NCBI RefSeq assembly: GCF_037975245.1
Contig: NC_092563.1
Location: 9,661,001 to 9,725,000 of the forward strand
Reading direction: 5' to 3'
DNA from: Apostichopus japonicus
Lineage: Eukaryota > Echinodermata > Holothuroidea > Aspidochirotida > Stichopodidae
Length of the DNA: 64,000 nt
The notes beneath the pieces are model-generated. The model saw only the letters and a program-made list of their open reading frames with translations. It was not told the origin of the DNA and did no database searches. Made by a program: the position numbers and the translations under genes. Of the stretch, positions 24,401 through 39,400 are shown one piece after another. How positions within the stretch are numbered: position 1 is the first letter of the stretch; the number at the start of each line of letters is the position of its first letter.

Positions 24401-27400
24401 GTGTATGGAATTTTGCAACCAACAGAAGTGAAGTCTCTAGTCCGTATCCTTGCCACATCAATAAGGGCAGTCAGCATGGAGTAATTTCAAGGAGTGAATG
24501 TTACATTTTATTGCTCTGTAGGCCGGAACCCGTTTGTCAGCGTGGAGTAACTTTAAAAGGGTGTGAAGACTCGCGCAAAAAGAACGTCTAATGCCGGTAA
24601 TCTGACCTAGTTTCAAATGAGGTGTGACAGAAGTGTTAGACACTGCCATCGATCCCAGAAAATACAAACACAGCTTGCTACCGTCGGTAATTAGACACTA
24701 GTGTACAGTCAGTACATACAGCTGCGGTCAATACCCACATCACAGTGTATAAACGATACAGCGATGAACATCTCAGGTCCAGCTAAAGATATCAAGGTAT
24801 CACTTTTCATTACTGTCTGTCTTTGTTAGCGACACGAACAAACATCACTTGCAAGCAACAGAAAGTTAACTTTTTCAGATGGCTGCATGCTGTTTGGGAC
24901 AAGTCTTCAATACCTTTAAGGAGTAAATAACACATACCCTAAAATGTTAAATTGATTACCCAGAGTTTACCAACAGTTTTATATGAATAGGGCTCCAGAA
25001 ATAAATATTTCATTGATTTTTGGTTGTCAAAAATGTTTTTTAATGATACTGATCTAATTATGAATGTAATTAAACAAACACCTAGTTGCCAAAAAAACTT
25101 GGTTGTATGATTTTTCGAGCATGTTATTTTAATGTTTACTTTAATGTTCCCACATTTCACTGCACTCACTATGTTGAAGGTTTATTTAATTAAGCAATTA
25201 ATTAAGCTAATATTATTTATTATGCACAATATTCCATAACTTGTGCCATGAAAAGCAAGTAACCTGATTATTATAAATTCAGTAACTGTAGAAAATTCCA
25301 TTTGAGAATATCCTTTCCTCATTATTTTTTAGTCGACTTTGAGTCACATTTTTTTTTCAGCTTGAGCCCGACATTAAATGATTCACGTCAGATAATTTAC
25401 AAAACTTCAAAGTTTGATTGAAATCCCAATCAAAATCACTATACATGATTACTATCAGAAAGTTAAGAAATAATTGAGGGTGGTATAATAGTCACATGTG
25501 CTGTTTTTGCATACAAATTTGCTTTAAATGAATGCCATATCATGAAATTGTGAATGCAGTATATAATAATTCATGTTTATCTAATAGCCATTATGAAGTT
25601 AGTGCCATTCTGTTAACTGCTTGTAATATGTTGTTTTGTGTGTGCTGGATAATGACTTTCAGCAATCGCCAATCTATATCATTGAAACACAAAGTATTTA
25701 AATGTTGACGGCACTGATATATAGTTTAACCATTCCTAATATTTTATAAATATCCTTCTGAAAATTTGTCATATGTTTTCCCCATTTTGAAATCATTCTA
25801 AGAAATTGTTGCTACTATACATTAATGATTTACAACTGGAAAAAAGGCAATGTACCAGATCCATTGTACTATCGTCGTGTTTCCATCCTATCCATTTTGT
25901 AAAGGCAGGATCGTATAGTTACTATATCCTTTACAGCGGAAAAGTTAAAGTTCAGTGAGATCGGGAGATGGGATCAGCTGGGTATATAACGACTCAATTT
26001 ACAGCTGTGTTGTCAATGAATTCCAGGGTATTACCACCTGGTGGTAATATACAAAGAATTTAAAGTGCTTTCTGTTGCAGTGGTGTTGCCAGACATATGA
26101 ATTTTGGTTGGTGATATGTCTATTTGTGAATTCCCTCTTGGGGGAGGGGTTCCCCAGGCCACCCATTGGCGACACCACTGATCTGTTCTCAGCTCACCTA
26201 ATCCTTTTTCAAAAAATTAAAGAACATTTTAGATGGCCCAATTCAAGCAGAAATTTGACAGATTAATATTGAACTGAAAATATGTCACTGTTATGTAAAG
26301 CATCTTTTTAATTTGAACGTTTGTTGGAAAGATAACATGTTGTGTTGAACATCCCTCAGAATATTGTAGTTTTGATTTCTGTTTTTTTTTTTAATATGAT
26401 AACGAAAATTCTATAAGAATATATTAGTGAGTTAGTGGAAATAAAATTACTGTTCGGTGGATATTGACAATTATATTTCTTGATGGAACACCATTTTTAA
26501 TGTACTTTGTGTGTGACTGTCACAACGATTTTCTGGTCTTTATAGCCTAACATGATTGGATGTGAAGGCGAAGTCACTCAATGAAGTAGCACCTTTCAGT
26601 AAATTCCCCTGCATTAACAGATCATTGAATGTTGTCTTTGATGATGGCCTTAAATGCATCTATATTGAAGAATTCCAGCACCAAGCTAACACGGAGGATC
26701 AATAGAAAAGCTTGTTCAATCCAGGATTTGCAGTTTATAAGATTGACAGTATAGCTGTGATGTGTAATAATTCAGTCTAAAGGACCGACTGTTCAGTCTG
26801 ATTTCAGTCTAATAGACTGAGCATATTCAATCTAATTAAGACTGGTGCTGCAATAAATCAGTCTAAACTGCTGACTGTTCAGTCTAAAGTGGTTTGATTT
26901 TCAGTCTATTAGACTGCAGAGTACTCAGTCTAATTAAGACTGACCTTCAGTCTTTACATTTCAGACTGAAATTCAGTCTAAGTAGTCTGATCCCTTATCC
27001 CATCCATCATTAGACTGAAATTTCAGTCGATTAGACTGAAATTTCAGTCTCTCATTTTAAGAGAGTACAATGTAACCCGGTACAGACCATATAGATACAA
27101 CGTAACACGATACAGACCATATAGATACAACGTAACCCGGTGCAGACCATAATCAACGTACTCTCTTAAAATGAGAGACTGAAATTTCAGTCTAATCGAC
27201 TGAAATTTCAGTCTAACGATGGATGGGATAAGGGATCAGACTACTTAGACTGAATTCCAGTCTGAAATGTAAAGACTGAAGGTCAGTCTTAATTAGACTG
27301 AATACTCTTCAGTCTAATAGACTGAAAATCAAACCACTTTAGACTGAACAGTCAGCAGTTTAGACTGATTTATTGCAGCACCAGTCTTAATTAGATTGAA

Positions 27401-30400
27401 TACTTTCAGTCTATTAGACTGATATCAGACTGAACAGTCGGACCTTATAGACTGAATTATTACACATCACGGCTATACTGTCAATCTTATAAACTGCAAA
27501 TTCTGGATTGAACAAGCTTTTCTATTGATCCTCCGTGTTGGCTAAGTGCTGGAATTCTTCAATATAGTTGCATTTAAGGTCATCAAAGACAATATTCAAT
27601 GATCTGTTAATGCAGGGGAATTTACTGAAAGGTGCTACTTCATGGAGTGACTTCGCCTTCACATCAAATCATGTTAGGCTATAAAGACCAGAAAATCGTT
27701 GTGACAGTCACACACAAAGTACATTAAAAATGGTATTCCATCAAGAAATATAATTGTAAATATCCACCGAACAGTAATTTTATTTCCACTAACCCACTTA
27801 TATATTCTTATTTAATCTTCGTTATCATATTAAAAAAAAAAAACTACAATATTCTGAGGGATGTTCAACAAAACATGTTATCTTTCCAACAAACGTTCAA
27901 ATTATAAAGATACTTTACATAACAGTGACATATTTTCAGTTCAATATTAATCTGTCAAATTTCTGCTTGAATTGGGCCATCTAAAATGTTCTTTAATTTT
28001 TTTTCAAAAGGATTAGGTGAGCTGAGAACAGATCAGTGGTGTCGCCAATGGGTGGCCTGGGGAACCCCTCCCCCGAGAGGGAAATTCACAAATAGACATA
28101 TCACCAACCAAGATTCAAATGTTTGGCAACACCACTGCAACAGAAAGCACTTTAAATTCTTAGTATGTCACCGCCAGGTGGTAATACCCTGGAATTCATT
28201 GACAACACAGCTGTAAATTGAGTCGTTATATACCCAGCTGATCCCATCTCTCGATCTCAATGAACTTTAAATTTTCCACTGTAAAGGATATAGTAACTAT
28301 ACGATCCTGCCTTTACAAAAGGGATAGGATGGAAACATGACGATAGTACAATTGATCTGGTACATTGCCTTTTTTCCAGTTGTGAATCATTAATGTATAG
28401 TAGCAACAATTTCTTAGAATGATTTCAAAATGGGGAAAACAAATTTTCAGCAGGTTATTTATAAAATATTAGGAATGGTTAAACTATATATCAGTGCGGT
28501 CAACATTTAGTACTTTGTGTTTCAATGATATAGATTGGCGATTGCTGAAAGTCATTACCCAACACACACAAAACAAAATATTACAAGCAGTTGACAGAAT
28601 GGCACTAACTTCATAATGGCTATTAGATAAACATGAATTATTATATACTGCATTCACGATTTCATGATATGGCATTCGTATAAAACAAATTTGTATGCAA
28701 AAACAGTACATGTGACTATTATACCACCCTCAATTATTTCTTAACTTTCTGATAGTAATCATATAGTGATTGTGATTGGGATTTCAATCAAATTTTGAAG
28801 TTTTATAAATTATCTGACGTGAATCATTTAATGTCGGCCTCTAGCTGAAAAAGAAATGTCACTCGAGAGTCGACTAAAAAATTGAAACAGTTTTGACTCA
28901 TTACATCACTCAAATTAAAAAAAAAATGGGGGGGGGAATAATGAGGAAAGGATATTCTCAAATGGAATTTTCTACAGTTACAGACTTTATAATAATCAGG
29001 TTACTTGCTTTTCATGGAACAAATTATGGAATATTGTGCACAATAAATAATATTAGCTTAATTAATTGCTTAATTAAATAAACCTTCAACATAGTGAGTG
29101 CAGTGAAATGTGGTAACATTAAAGTAAACATTAAAATAACATGCTCGAAAAATCATACAACAAAGTTTTTTGGCAACTAGGTGTTTGTTTAATTACATTC
29201 ATAATTAGATCAGTATCATTAAAAAACATTTTTAAAACCAAAAATCAATTAAATATTTATTTCTGGAGCCCTCCCTATTTATATAAAACTGTTGGTAAAC
29301 TCCGGGTTATCAATTTAACGTTTTAGGGTATGTGTTAGTTACTCCTTAAAGGCATTGAAAACTTGTCCCACACAGCATGCAGCCATCTGAAAAAGTTAAC
29401 TTTCTGTTGCTTGCAAGTGATGCTTGTTCGTGTCGCTAAAAAAGACAGACAGTAATGAAACGTGATACCTTGATATCTTTAGCTGGACCTGAGATGTTCA
29501 TCGCTGTATCGTTTATACACTGTAATGTGGGTATTGACCGCAGCTGTATGTACTGACTGTACACTAGTGTCTAATTACCGACGGTAGCAAGCTGTGTTTG
29601 TATTTTCTAGGATCGATGGCAGTGTCTAACACTTCTGTTACACCTCATTCGAAACTAGTTCAGATTACCGGCATTAGACGTTCTTTTTGCGCGAGTCTTC
29701 ACACCCTTTTAAAGCTACTCCATGCTGACACACGTGGTTCCGGACTACAGAGCAATAAAAAAGTAACATTCACTCCTTGAAGTTACTCCATGCTGGCTGC
29801 CCTTATAGATGTGGCAAGGATTCGGACGAGAGACTTCACTTCTGTTGGTTGCACAATTCCATACACCATGGAAGCATGGAACTCACAAAACTAGTGTTGT
29901 AGAGGGGGAGCATAGTCTATGTTAAATGTATGTTCTATGCCTCTGTCCCTGCTGGAATGGCCAGTTTATCTGCCACAATGAAGAATTGTTTGGGGTTCAA
30001 TTCTGGCCCGAGAGATAGGATGAAAGGCTGCCAATATTGTCCTTGTCTGCCCTGTGCTGCACTCTCAATATCTGTGCCCTCCTGTTTGGTGAAGATAAAA
30101 ATAAATGTAATAAAGGACAAGCAATATGGTATAAATCAAAACATTCTTAAAAAAAGATATGTTGAGAGGTAGAGTTCGATGTGGACTAGACTAATATTTG
30201 GGAGAGAATAGAGAAACAAGAACATGACTGGCATTGTACGAAGGAGATACATCAATTCACGATAGGCAGCAATATGTCATCCATGGCGGGTGAGATGTGT
30301 TATGTGAAGGTGGATTCAAATTCAACCTAACATTTATGGGTTATCATGTTGATTTTGGCAGGTACATGGTTACCAAGCAAGGTTTTTTGTTATTTGTTTT

Positions 30401-33400
30401 CAGAAATTTCTCTTTTTAAGGATAAATTGTTCATGACATCTCCTGATTCCATTACATCAGCATAGAAAACCAGTGAACAAGGAATATGATTTACATTTTA
30501 GCCTACTGATATCACTAATATGTCTATCTGCTTGTAAAAGAAACTGATTTAATAAGATTAGTGAATGGTAATCTAACTGTAAAATCTTATAATAAAGACT
30601 GATGGCCCACTATATGCTTTATAAAATAACAAAAGCATACCAATTCTTTTCCAGTTTCCACATGATTTAAATACAATGGTAATGGTTTAACAGAATCGTG
30701 TTAGCTTCATGCTGTAATGGCTGTAGCAGTAACTACATTTTCAAATAATTAAGGGTGCTTACAATCTATGCATAATAGTACTGTGTCTTGCAATTTCTTG
30801 AGCATTATTATGTTCAAGTATTTGTAATGAGGTAAACCTAGCCTTGATTCATTTGGGACGATCGAGTACATATTGCAGTCCTGACAAGCGTGCTTATTCG
30901 CCCGACGATTGGGTACATATGCAGGACAGGCGGGCTAATTTGCCCGACGAACTGGTACCGTGATAGCTTCATGCTGTAATGGCTGTAGCAGTCACTACAT
31001 TTTTTCAAATAATTAAGGGTGCTTACAATCTATGCATAATAGTACTGTTTTGCAATTTCTTGAGCATTATTATGTTCAAGTATTTGTAATGAGGTTAACC
31101 TAGCCTAGATTCATTTGGGACGATTGAGTACATATTGCAGTCCTGACAAGCGTGCTTATTCGCCCGACGATTGGGTACATATGCAGGACAGGCGGGCTAA
31201 TTTGCCCGACGATCTGGTACCGTGATAGCTTCATGCTGTAATGGCTGTAGCAGTAACTACATTTTGCAAATAATTAAGGGTGCTTACAATCTATGCATAA
31301 TAGTACTGTGTTTTGCAATTTCTTGAGCATTATTATGTTCAAGTATTTGTTATGAGGTTAACCTAGCCTAGGCCTAGTCTAGGCTAGATTCATTTTGGGA
31401 CGATCGAGTACATATTGCAGGACAAGCGTGCATATTCGCCCGACGATCGGGTACATATGAAGGACAGGCGGGCTGATTTGCCCGACGATCGGGTACATAT
31501 GCAGGACCGGCGTGCTTATTCGCCCGATGATCGTGTAAATAGGCCCCACCAATTATAACAATAGCCTAGGCCCTATTTGCTATAGTACAGCCTAGCTAGG
31601 CTTACCTCGTGCACAAGCCTAGAATAACTAACGTTACGAACTGCCAAGCTTTTATTCTGTATTAATTGAAAAACAACAAAAAACATACATACATACCCTC
31701 GAACACTGTTATCACTTCTTCGTGGAAACCTTTATTTGTAAGAAAAGTTCTTAAAGACTCAGCCATTGCTAATTTATAACCTTTACTCTAGCTTAGACAT
31801 ACGGTCGTCTGTCTCGTTCATGCCTAGCTGTGTGTACGGCGTGCGTACGTACAGTACAGCGAGTGCCTGGCTAAGCGAAGAATATAGTAGTATATATGTA
31901 CACAAATTACATACAACATAGCGCTCGTTGTCACTTCTGTGCGGCGTATTTGCAAGTTTTCGGATGACGTAGGCGCATTTCTATTCTCTGATTGGATACA
32001 TTTTTCAGTGGAATACAGAGACTGAAAATGGTAAGATGCCATGCCACATGTGATTAGCTGATTGGTTAATACAGTCAGTCCAAAACAGCGACTGAACGGT
32101 GTAACTGATAATATAGTCTAAGTAGGTGTTTCTCAGTCTAAGCTCAGTGTATAACACTGAAAAAAAATTCAGTCTCACAGAAGACTGAATTCTTCAGTCT
32201 ATCATTTTAAGAGAGTAACCCGGTGCAGACTATAGTTATACAACGTAACACGGTACAGACCATATAGATACAACGTAACACGATACAGACCATATAGATA
32301 CAATGTAACCCGGTACAGACCATATAGATACAACATAACACAGTACAGACCATATTGATACAACTTAACCCGGTACAGACCATATAGATACAAAGTAACC
32401 CGGTGCAGACCATATAGATACAACGTAACACGGTACAGACCATATAGATACAACGTAACACGGTACAGACCATATAGATACAACGTAACACGATACAGAC
32501 CATATAGATACAATGTAACCCGGTACAGACCATATAGATACAACATAACACAGTACAGACCATATTGATACAACTTATCCCGGTACAGACCATATAGATA
32601 CAACTTAACCCGGTACAGACCATATAGATACAAAGTAACCCGGTGCAGACCATATAGATAAAACAAAACACGGAACACTCCATATAGATACAACGTACCC
32701 CGGTACAGACCATATAGAAACAACGTAACCCGGTGCAGACCATATAGAAACAACGTAACCCGGTGCAGACTATAGTTATACAACGTAACACGGTACAGAC
32801 CATATATATACAACGTAACACGATACAGACCATATGGATACAACGTAACACGATACAGACCATATGGATACAACGTAACTCGGTACAGACCATATAGATA
32901 CAACGTAACACGGTACAGACCACATGGATACAACGTAACACGATACAGACCATATGGATACAACGTAACTCGGTACAGACCATATAGATACAACGTAACA
33001 CGGTACAGACCACATGGATACAACGTAACACGGTACAGACCATATATATACAACGTAACACGATACAGACCATATGGATACAACGTAACTCGGTACAGAC
33101 CATATAGATACAACGTAACACGGTACAGACCACATGGATACAACGTAACACGGTACAGACCATTTGGACACATGACCAGTTTGAAAGTCTTCAGTACGAA
33201 AACACTTCTAACTTTCTTCTAAATACGTCATATAAAACTGTGATATGTATATATTCTTCGCCTCTTTCAACCCTCTCAAGTGACAAAAAAATGTACCATC
33301 CTTGTTGTTGTGGTGATGTGATAGATGGGTCGGGTCCTTTTACATTTTTATTTTGGTTTGTTTTGTTTTTGCTTTTCCTGATTTTGTATTTGTTCTGGGG

Positions 33401-36400
33401 GACATTTAGTAGTCTAATTAGCCATGTACACAATGATAGACAAGGAAATTTAGGTAAAACAGGGCCAAAGTTTGTGTACTAATCTCATCTTTCCGTCCAA
33501 CATTTGTGTTTGCCAACTTTCATTATGCCCCTTTAAAGTAACTTGATTGTCATTCAGTTTTACAAGCAACAGACATTGAAAAGATGTAGAATGGGAATGG
33601 TTTATATAATATACTTATAGTTCTCGAGGTTACAGCTCCTATATATTGCCATTATAAATTCAAGCATGATCAAACGATTGCCTCCTGACAATATGTTTAA
33701 GCCATGCATCTCATTAATGGAGCAGAACAGAATACATGTAGTAAGTAGTTTGCTTTGCCTCTCATTTTTACCATAACACTTTCCTTTTCCACCTACAGCT
33801 CCCTGTGATTTGAGCGAAAGTGACTGCGGTGAGTTTATTTTGTCAGCCCAGTTAGTGCTGTTTGTTTGTTGAGATTAAAAATATTAAAACTTGTCCATTT
33901 TATTTGGATTTGGTCATTGTAATCACTTGAAGGTAAATCGGATTTTTTACATGCTACACCCAGGAATCATGCAGGCCATGGTACAGCTGCAAGAATCACG
34001 CATACGCGAATTTTATTCAACTACATAATCTGTATTTCAATAACAGAAACTTAGCAGATATGAGTGAAGTTCTCGTAGCAAAGTTCAACATCCAAAAGTT
34101 TTTGTATTCAAATACACAATGGCGTTTATGCCAAAGACGTATTCGTATGTACAATATATATATTTTGCAATATGAATGGATAATGATTGAGGAGTTTGTT
34201 TGATGTAACCGTTAAATATCATCCAAATTATGATCTTTTTGGATAATCATTTTTTAAACCCCAATCGCACTTTTCTAATTTAAAAAAGGATGAAAGACAA
34301 ATTTAATGCTACCTAAGAAATAATCTTACATTACACAAATCGTGTTGTAACTGTCAATTTGCGTATTTATTTCATCCTGATTATAAAAGTTTTCATTTCT
34401 ACATTTGGTGTCAGATTGCAAGCGTCAATGTCAGCATTGCGGTACGCTCGATCCCAAGGACTGTTCGTGCTCCTGTCCAGATGGTTATTTTGGTCCAGCC
34501 TGCGAAAGTAAGTGCAGTTATTGTCCATACGTTGTACACTAATAAGCCAATTTACTACAGCTAATGCGCAATACAGGTCAAAGGTAAAGGGTTGGGTGGG
34601 TGTGCTGCTCAGTGCGGTAGCTGTTTAACACGGTAATGTACCAGCATTTCTATACATACAAATTCGTCCTTCCCGTCTGCTGTTTCTGATTTACGTTACT
34701 TACAACCACTGACGTAATCACTTTCCCACATTAGAAATTCATCGGTAGTTGGCGGCACTTCCATTCCAGTGTTTCCTGCGTATTTTATGGGAACTTGGTG
34801 GCACTATTTGCGTATTTTTAACCATTGTCTGAGCCGCTGTTCATAATTATTTGAAAGGTAGTAAATGCGAAAAGAAGTGTCGATAAGTTATCTGGTATTA
34901 TTGGAAATAGATGACAAAACTTTGTCTGACTCATTGGTACATCCAACAAGTGTGTGGTAAGCTAAAATCTATTACTAAATAGCCTCGTTGTATTCAGTTT
35001 TTGACATACGCGATTATCTCACAAAATGTAGATATACTCATGTCGAACTTGGCAAACGACTATAGTCTGACATATATAAAGACGACGAAACAGAGAACTG
35101 TACTGATATAAGCGGGATTGTAATGATCAATGTACTAAACAAATGTGCAAAAATTGAATGATACTAATAAGTATATCACAGATATCACACACAGTAAACT
35201 GTCCTTGTATTATAGTATATTATAAAAGATAGAGATTTTGATTTTTTTTTTCAAATCATTCATCTGACTGACTTGACATAGTCATTTTCTAGAAACTACA
35301 GTCTGGCACATAGACATCGTATGACTGAGGTAAAGCTTCGGAAACTAGTTAGCAATAGGCAAGGGTATAACGTTAGGCGTAGTTCTTGCAGAAACTACAG
35401 TGATTAGCGGCAAGGATGGCCTTTAATTATGAGGCACCTTTATGATAAACTTAGGTAATAAAGTGGACAAAACAGTAACCAACTGACGTCGCCTGAAATA
35501 TGCGCTTCCTTACTGTACAATGTGTACTGAGCGTGTGTTTTAAATGCCGAAGTAACCCACACCCACCCCCCCCCCCCATCCCCAACGAGCTGAGCTAAGG
35601 AAATCTCGACCAGGCGCTGCATTAGAAACCCTGAACTGGCATATATTGTTAGGCTGTTGCATTTGAATATGTCGGTGTTTCAAACCTCCAAACTTTTTAT
35701 TGATTTTGTGAATCCGTTTTCAATTTTGAACAAGAAGCTCTCTGCAGAATATTCATAGCTGTAAGATTTTTTTTTCGAAATCCGTGTTGTGGGAAGTAAA
35801 GCATGATCTCAAAGCAAACAAAATCGCAGAATCGAAGAAACAATAAAATTAGACAATTCCAAAGTTCAAATATTTAGAAACTGAAGAATGTTATTAAATT
35901 TGAATTTAATATTATTTTTTGGGGGTGTTTTTAAGTAACAATTTAATAAAGCGTAAAGAAAGGGCGACAAATTGTTGCAAACAAGTTAGATCTCTTATTT
36001 TGAGAAGATCCAAAGTAGTCATTTTCATATGCCCCCTCAGAGCCCTTTCAATGATGCACTTTTGTCGATGAAAAGTACTATCCATTATGGTAAAAAAGAA
36101 GTGTTATAAAGTTATTTGAAAAGCGCCCTTTTGTTGGAATGTACAAATAAAAAAGAACATAGTGATGAAACAGTATTGTTTGTTTGAAAACATTGAAATA
36201 GTGAAATTGGTGGTACAGAATGCACACAGGGCCCACCTGCCGGGACGTTTTGAGGTGATATCTCTGTTTGCTCTTTCAAATTCATCCGTCCCCTTTCCCA
36301 TCGAAGTTCCCCGTCCACCCCCCCCCCACCCGCAAATTGAACCCTCCTCACACGCCTATGGATCCAATTTTATGTGGTTAATACATCCCAGAGTGACAAA

Positions 36401-39400
36401 ACCCAAAGCCAATCGTAACCTTAAGGTGATGGAGGCACTGATAAAGGGAACTCTTACCCACTGACCATACGAATCTATAAACATTACACTGTCAATAACA
36501 ACATTGATAGTCATAAATATGTCAACTTCAGAGTCGACGATAAATATAATGTAATGTGGCTGAGTCACTATGACGGCGCCGTGTAGCTCGGTTAAGAGTT
36601 GGTGCAATCGTTGCCCTTAGGGGAAAATTATATGGTAGGCTATTAACAGGTGCGTATCTAGGGGGGCGTTGGGGGCGCGCGCCCCCCGGGTAAGGAAAAG
36701 AGGAGAGAAGAAAAAGAGAAGAAAAAGGGAAAAGGAGGAGGAAAAAGAAAAGGAGGAGAGGAAGGAAGGGAAAAAAAGAAAAAAGAGAGAAAAAGGAGAA
36801 AAGGAGGGAGTAGAAGATAGCCAAGACCTCGGGAAGACAAAGAGGAACAGTCATAGTTAAAGCGCTGATCCCTATTATATACACAGGGTAGCCAGTGACA
36901 GATCAAGGATTACGGATGGGGTGTGCGCCTCACCCTACCCCTTACACCGACAACTCCATTTTTGACGTTTCCATTTTTCCTCTCTCACTAATGTATCTAT
37001 ATAAATACTATATATGGTCTATCATAACGCGTGTGTGTGTATGGACGTCTTAAACAATTGTACAATTGGCTATATGGAACCAACTGTGGCTGGTCTTCAA
37101 CTCGACCGAGTCGTCGGGGAACATGACGCATTTCGGGAAGGGGGCGACCGCCCCCCCCCCCGAGCAAATTTTCTTTATGACAATGCTTAGATGCAACTTA
37201 CAAGGCCTGGGAAGTGTCATTTCCAGCGATCTGGGCAGTGGCGGCGGAACCGGGGGGGGGGGGGCTTGGGGGGGCTCACTGCCCCCATGAAAAAGTTGAG
37301 GGTGCAAATGCATGATAAGCCCCCCCAATATTTACCAAGGCTCCGAAACGTGCATCTGCCCATTTTTCAATGCATACTTGTCGATCTGTCCGATGCACAC
37401 GTATACTATATAGGTGTAATAATTTTATTAAATGCTGGGGGGGACTCTCGGCCCGTCCCCTTGCTATAGACCACATTGTCACCCCAACCACGTCTTCACG
37501 CCCCGTGAAAAGTGGAAGCAGTGAGTGTGAGTACCGGTGAGGGCAACACAACTTCGTCCTAGGCCAATGACTTGCCTCATTTCAGCCAGTTCTCCAACAT
37601 CCCCTGAAGGATATATCCTTCTAATGGTAGCACATTTCCCATGGATATATCCTACAGGGACATTCCCTTCTAATTGGAGATGTATCTTTCGTAGGGTATA
37701 TCCTTCTAAAGTGCCTTAAGTGTGATAACAAAGCACATATTCATATAAGCACATATTGGTTTTGGAATTACCCATTTGTTTACATTAAGAAATGCTTTCT
37801 GGTTTTTCTTATGACATTTATTTAATTATTGCATTTAACTGCAAGTAGTAATTTACTACACTCAAAAACGTCAAGTACACTACGAGTAATAGCTACTCTC
37901 TTAAAACACAATCGAATATACAAATTACAATGTTTTTACAGATTTTTTTTTATAAATATTTATATTTATACTGGAAATAAATAAATGAAAAAAAATGAAA
38001 TTACGTGCAATCTGAGAAATTGCAGGCTTGAGACCCATATTTTTGGGCTAGGTATTCGCAGCATAAAACACTCGGGAAGTGCCGTTTCCGGCCATCTGGG
38101 GGTTTGAAAAACCCAAAATTTTCTTGTACGCTCCGCGTCAACTGATGGTGGCGTTCCGCTTAGATAGTCTCCACACATTGGCCCCCCAATAATTTCCCCG
38201 TTCCGCCACGCCTGGATCTGGGAGGCATTTACGGCCAACTTTTTCGTGTACGCTTCGCGACAACTCATGGTGGCGCTTCGCTTAGATAGTTTGCCTACAG
38301 GCTTCGCCCCTCCCTTGTCAATTACTTGCTACACGCCTGTTCGAATTTGTAAAGCAAAGAGCAGATATAACATCATATCAGTGAGCATTGAAATGCATGT
38401 TCCACTATGGATAGCCTCAAAATCTGTCTATGTGTGTATTCAAAGGCGTAGGAGCCCAATTGGATTAAGGGTTGAAGGAGGTTTTTCTATATTGGTTGTC
38501 CATAGATTGAATTTTGTGCAACATTATGGGTATGTTTTGAAGTGATTTTATTCACGAGAAATGTGAATTTTCAAATTCTCAACAAATAATGGGCTTAAAA
38601 CCTTGAAAAGTGGGGCTTTCGGATATTGTGGGCCGTGACGTAGAATCACCTACAAAAGCAATGATCCATAGGACATGCAATGAGGTCGAACATGATGTGT
38701 GACTGGTGACAATCTTCAAAAAGGTTATGGATGGAAAAAACTTTTGGGAAATACTTGGTCCTCAGGCAAAAGTGTACATCTTGTTGGTCATTTTCAAGCC
38801 CGAGAAGTGCCATTTCCGGTGATCTGGGGGGCATCAAAACCAGAAATTTTCTTGTACGCTCCGCGCCAACCAATGGTGGCGCTCCGCTTAGATAGTAATT
38901 CGCGCCCCCGGGTTAGAAAATCCTGGATACGCGCCTGATTAACGCAAGCCTAGCTCCAAGGAGCTCCACTCAAATAAATGTTTAAAACAGATCTGTTGAT
39001 TTCAAGCTCATTTATTGTCTCCGTCTCTCAATTAAAGATGAATCGATGATGGTTGTAATATAAAAGATTCAGTCAAGTGGTAAATTATACGGCTGTAACC
39101 TGGATTGTTAGTACCGGCTGATTCGACTAACTTTCCAGAACTAACTTGACTCTACAAAAACAAGTTGCAAAGCTTGGGCGGACACGTGATGGGGCATCTG
39201 ATCGATGATTGGTTCAATATTATTTAATGCTGAACATAATTAATATTTATGAAATCTATCACTGAATGAACCAATCGTGAGTGAGAAAGAAAGAAAGAAA
39301 ACAACACGTGGTCCTAATTTTAAGTTATGTTTGGCTTTGTCTGAAAATACGGGCTCCTAAACTAGACGTCTTAAGATGGACCGAACAATTTCTTATGTAA

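Larger units (their letters stand above)
22013..27065 (+). mobile_element. 5.05-kb TIR transposon with TA TSD, copy 1
   Basis: Terminal inverted repeats CTCTCTTAAAATGA followed by AGACTGAA, with TA on both sides (22011-22012, 27066-27067) inside the minisatellite. Both subterminal regions are packed with CAGTCT/AGACTG palindromes. The interior has a 50-bp GATCGTCGGGC repeat array, a 263-bp tandem unit, a two-exon gene remnant and two nested MITEs. No transposase is recognised. TA duplications occur in Tc1/mariner-like and ISL2EU-like groups; the superfamily is left open. An inverted sister copy follows at 27161-32215. Confidence 0.8.
27161..32215 (-). mobile_element. 5.05-kb TIR transposon with TA TSD, copy 2 (inverted)
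   Basis: Reverse-complement counterpart of 22013-27065, with length within two bases and the same termini and contents in mirror order. TA flanks both ends (27159-27160, 32216-32217). In the 147-base second exon I count about six differences from copy 1 (roughly 4%), so the copies are separately evolved rather than an exact palindrome. Confidence 0.8.

Noticed and set aside
22013-32215. 10-kb palindrome as a simple assembly fold-back
   Set aside because: Each arm has its own TA duplication, the flanking minisatellite units differ, and the arms differ at about 4% of bases in the block compared. Long-read confirmation would still be useful.
32202-33173. Open frames of 318-323 codons on the minus strand
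   Set aside because: They are produced by the 30-bp minisatellite, whose period is a multiple of three; overlapping frames are equally long and the sequence is pure repeat.
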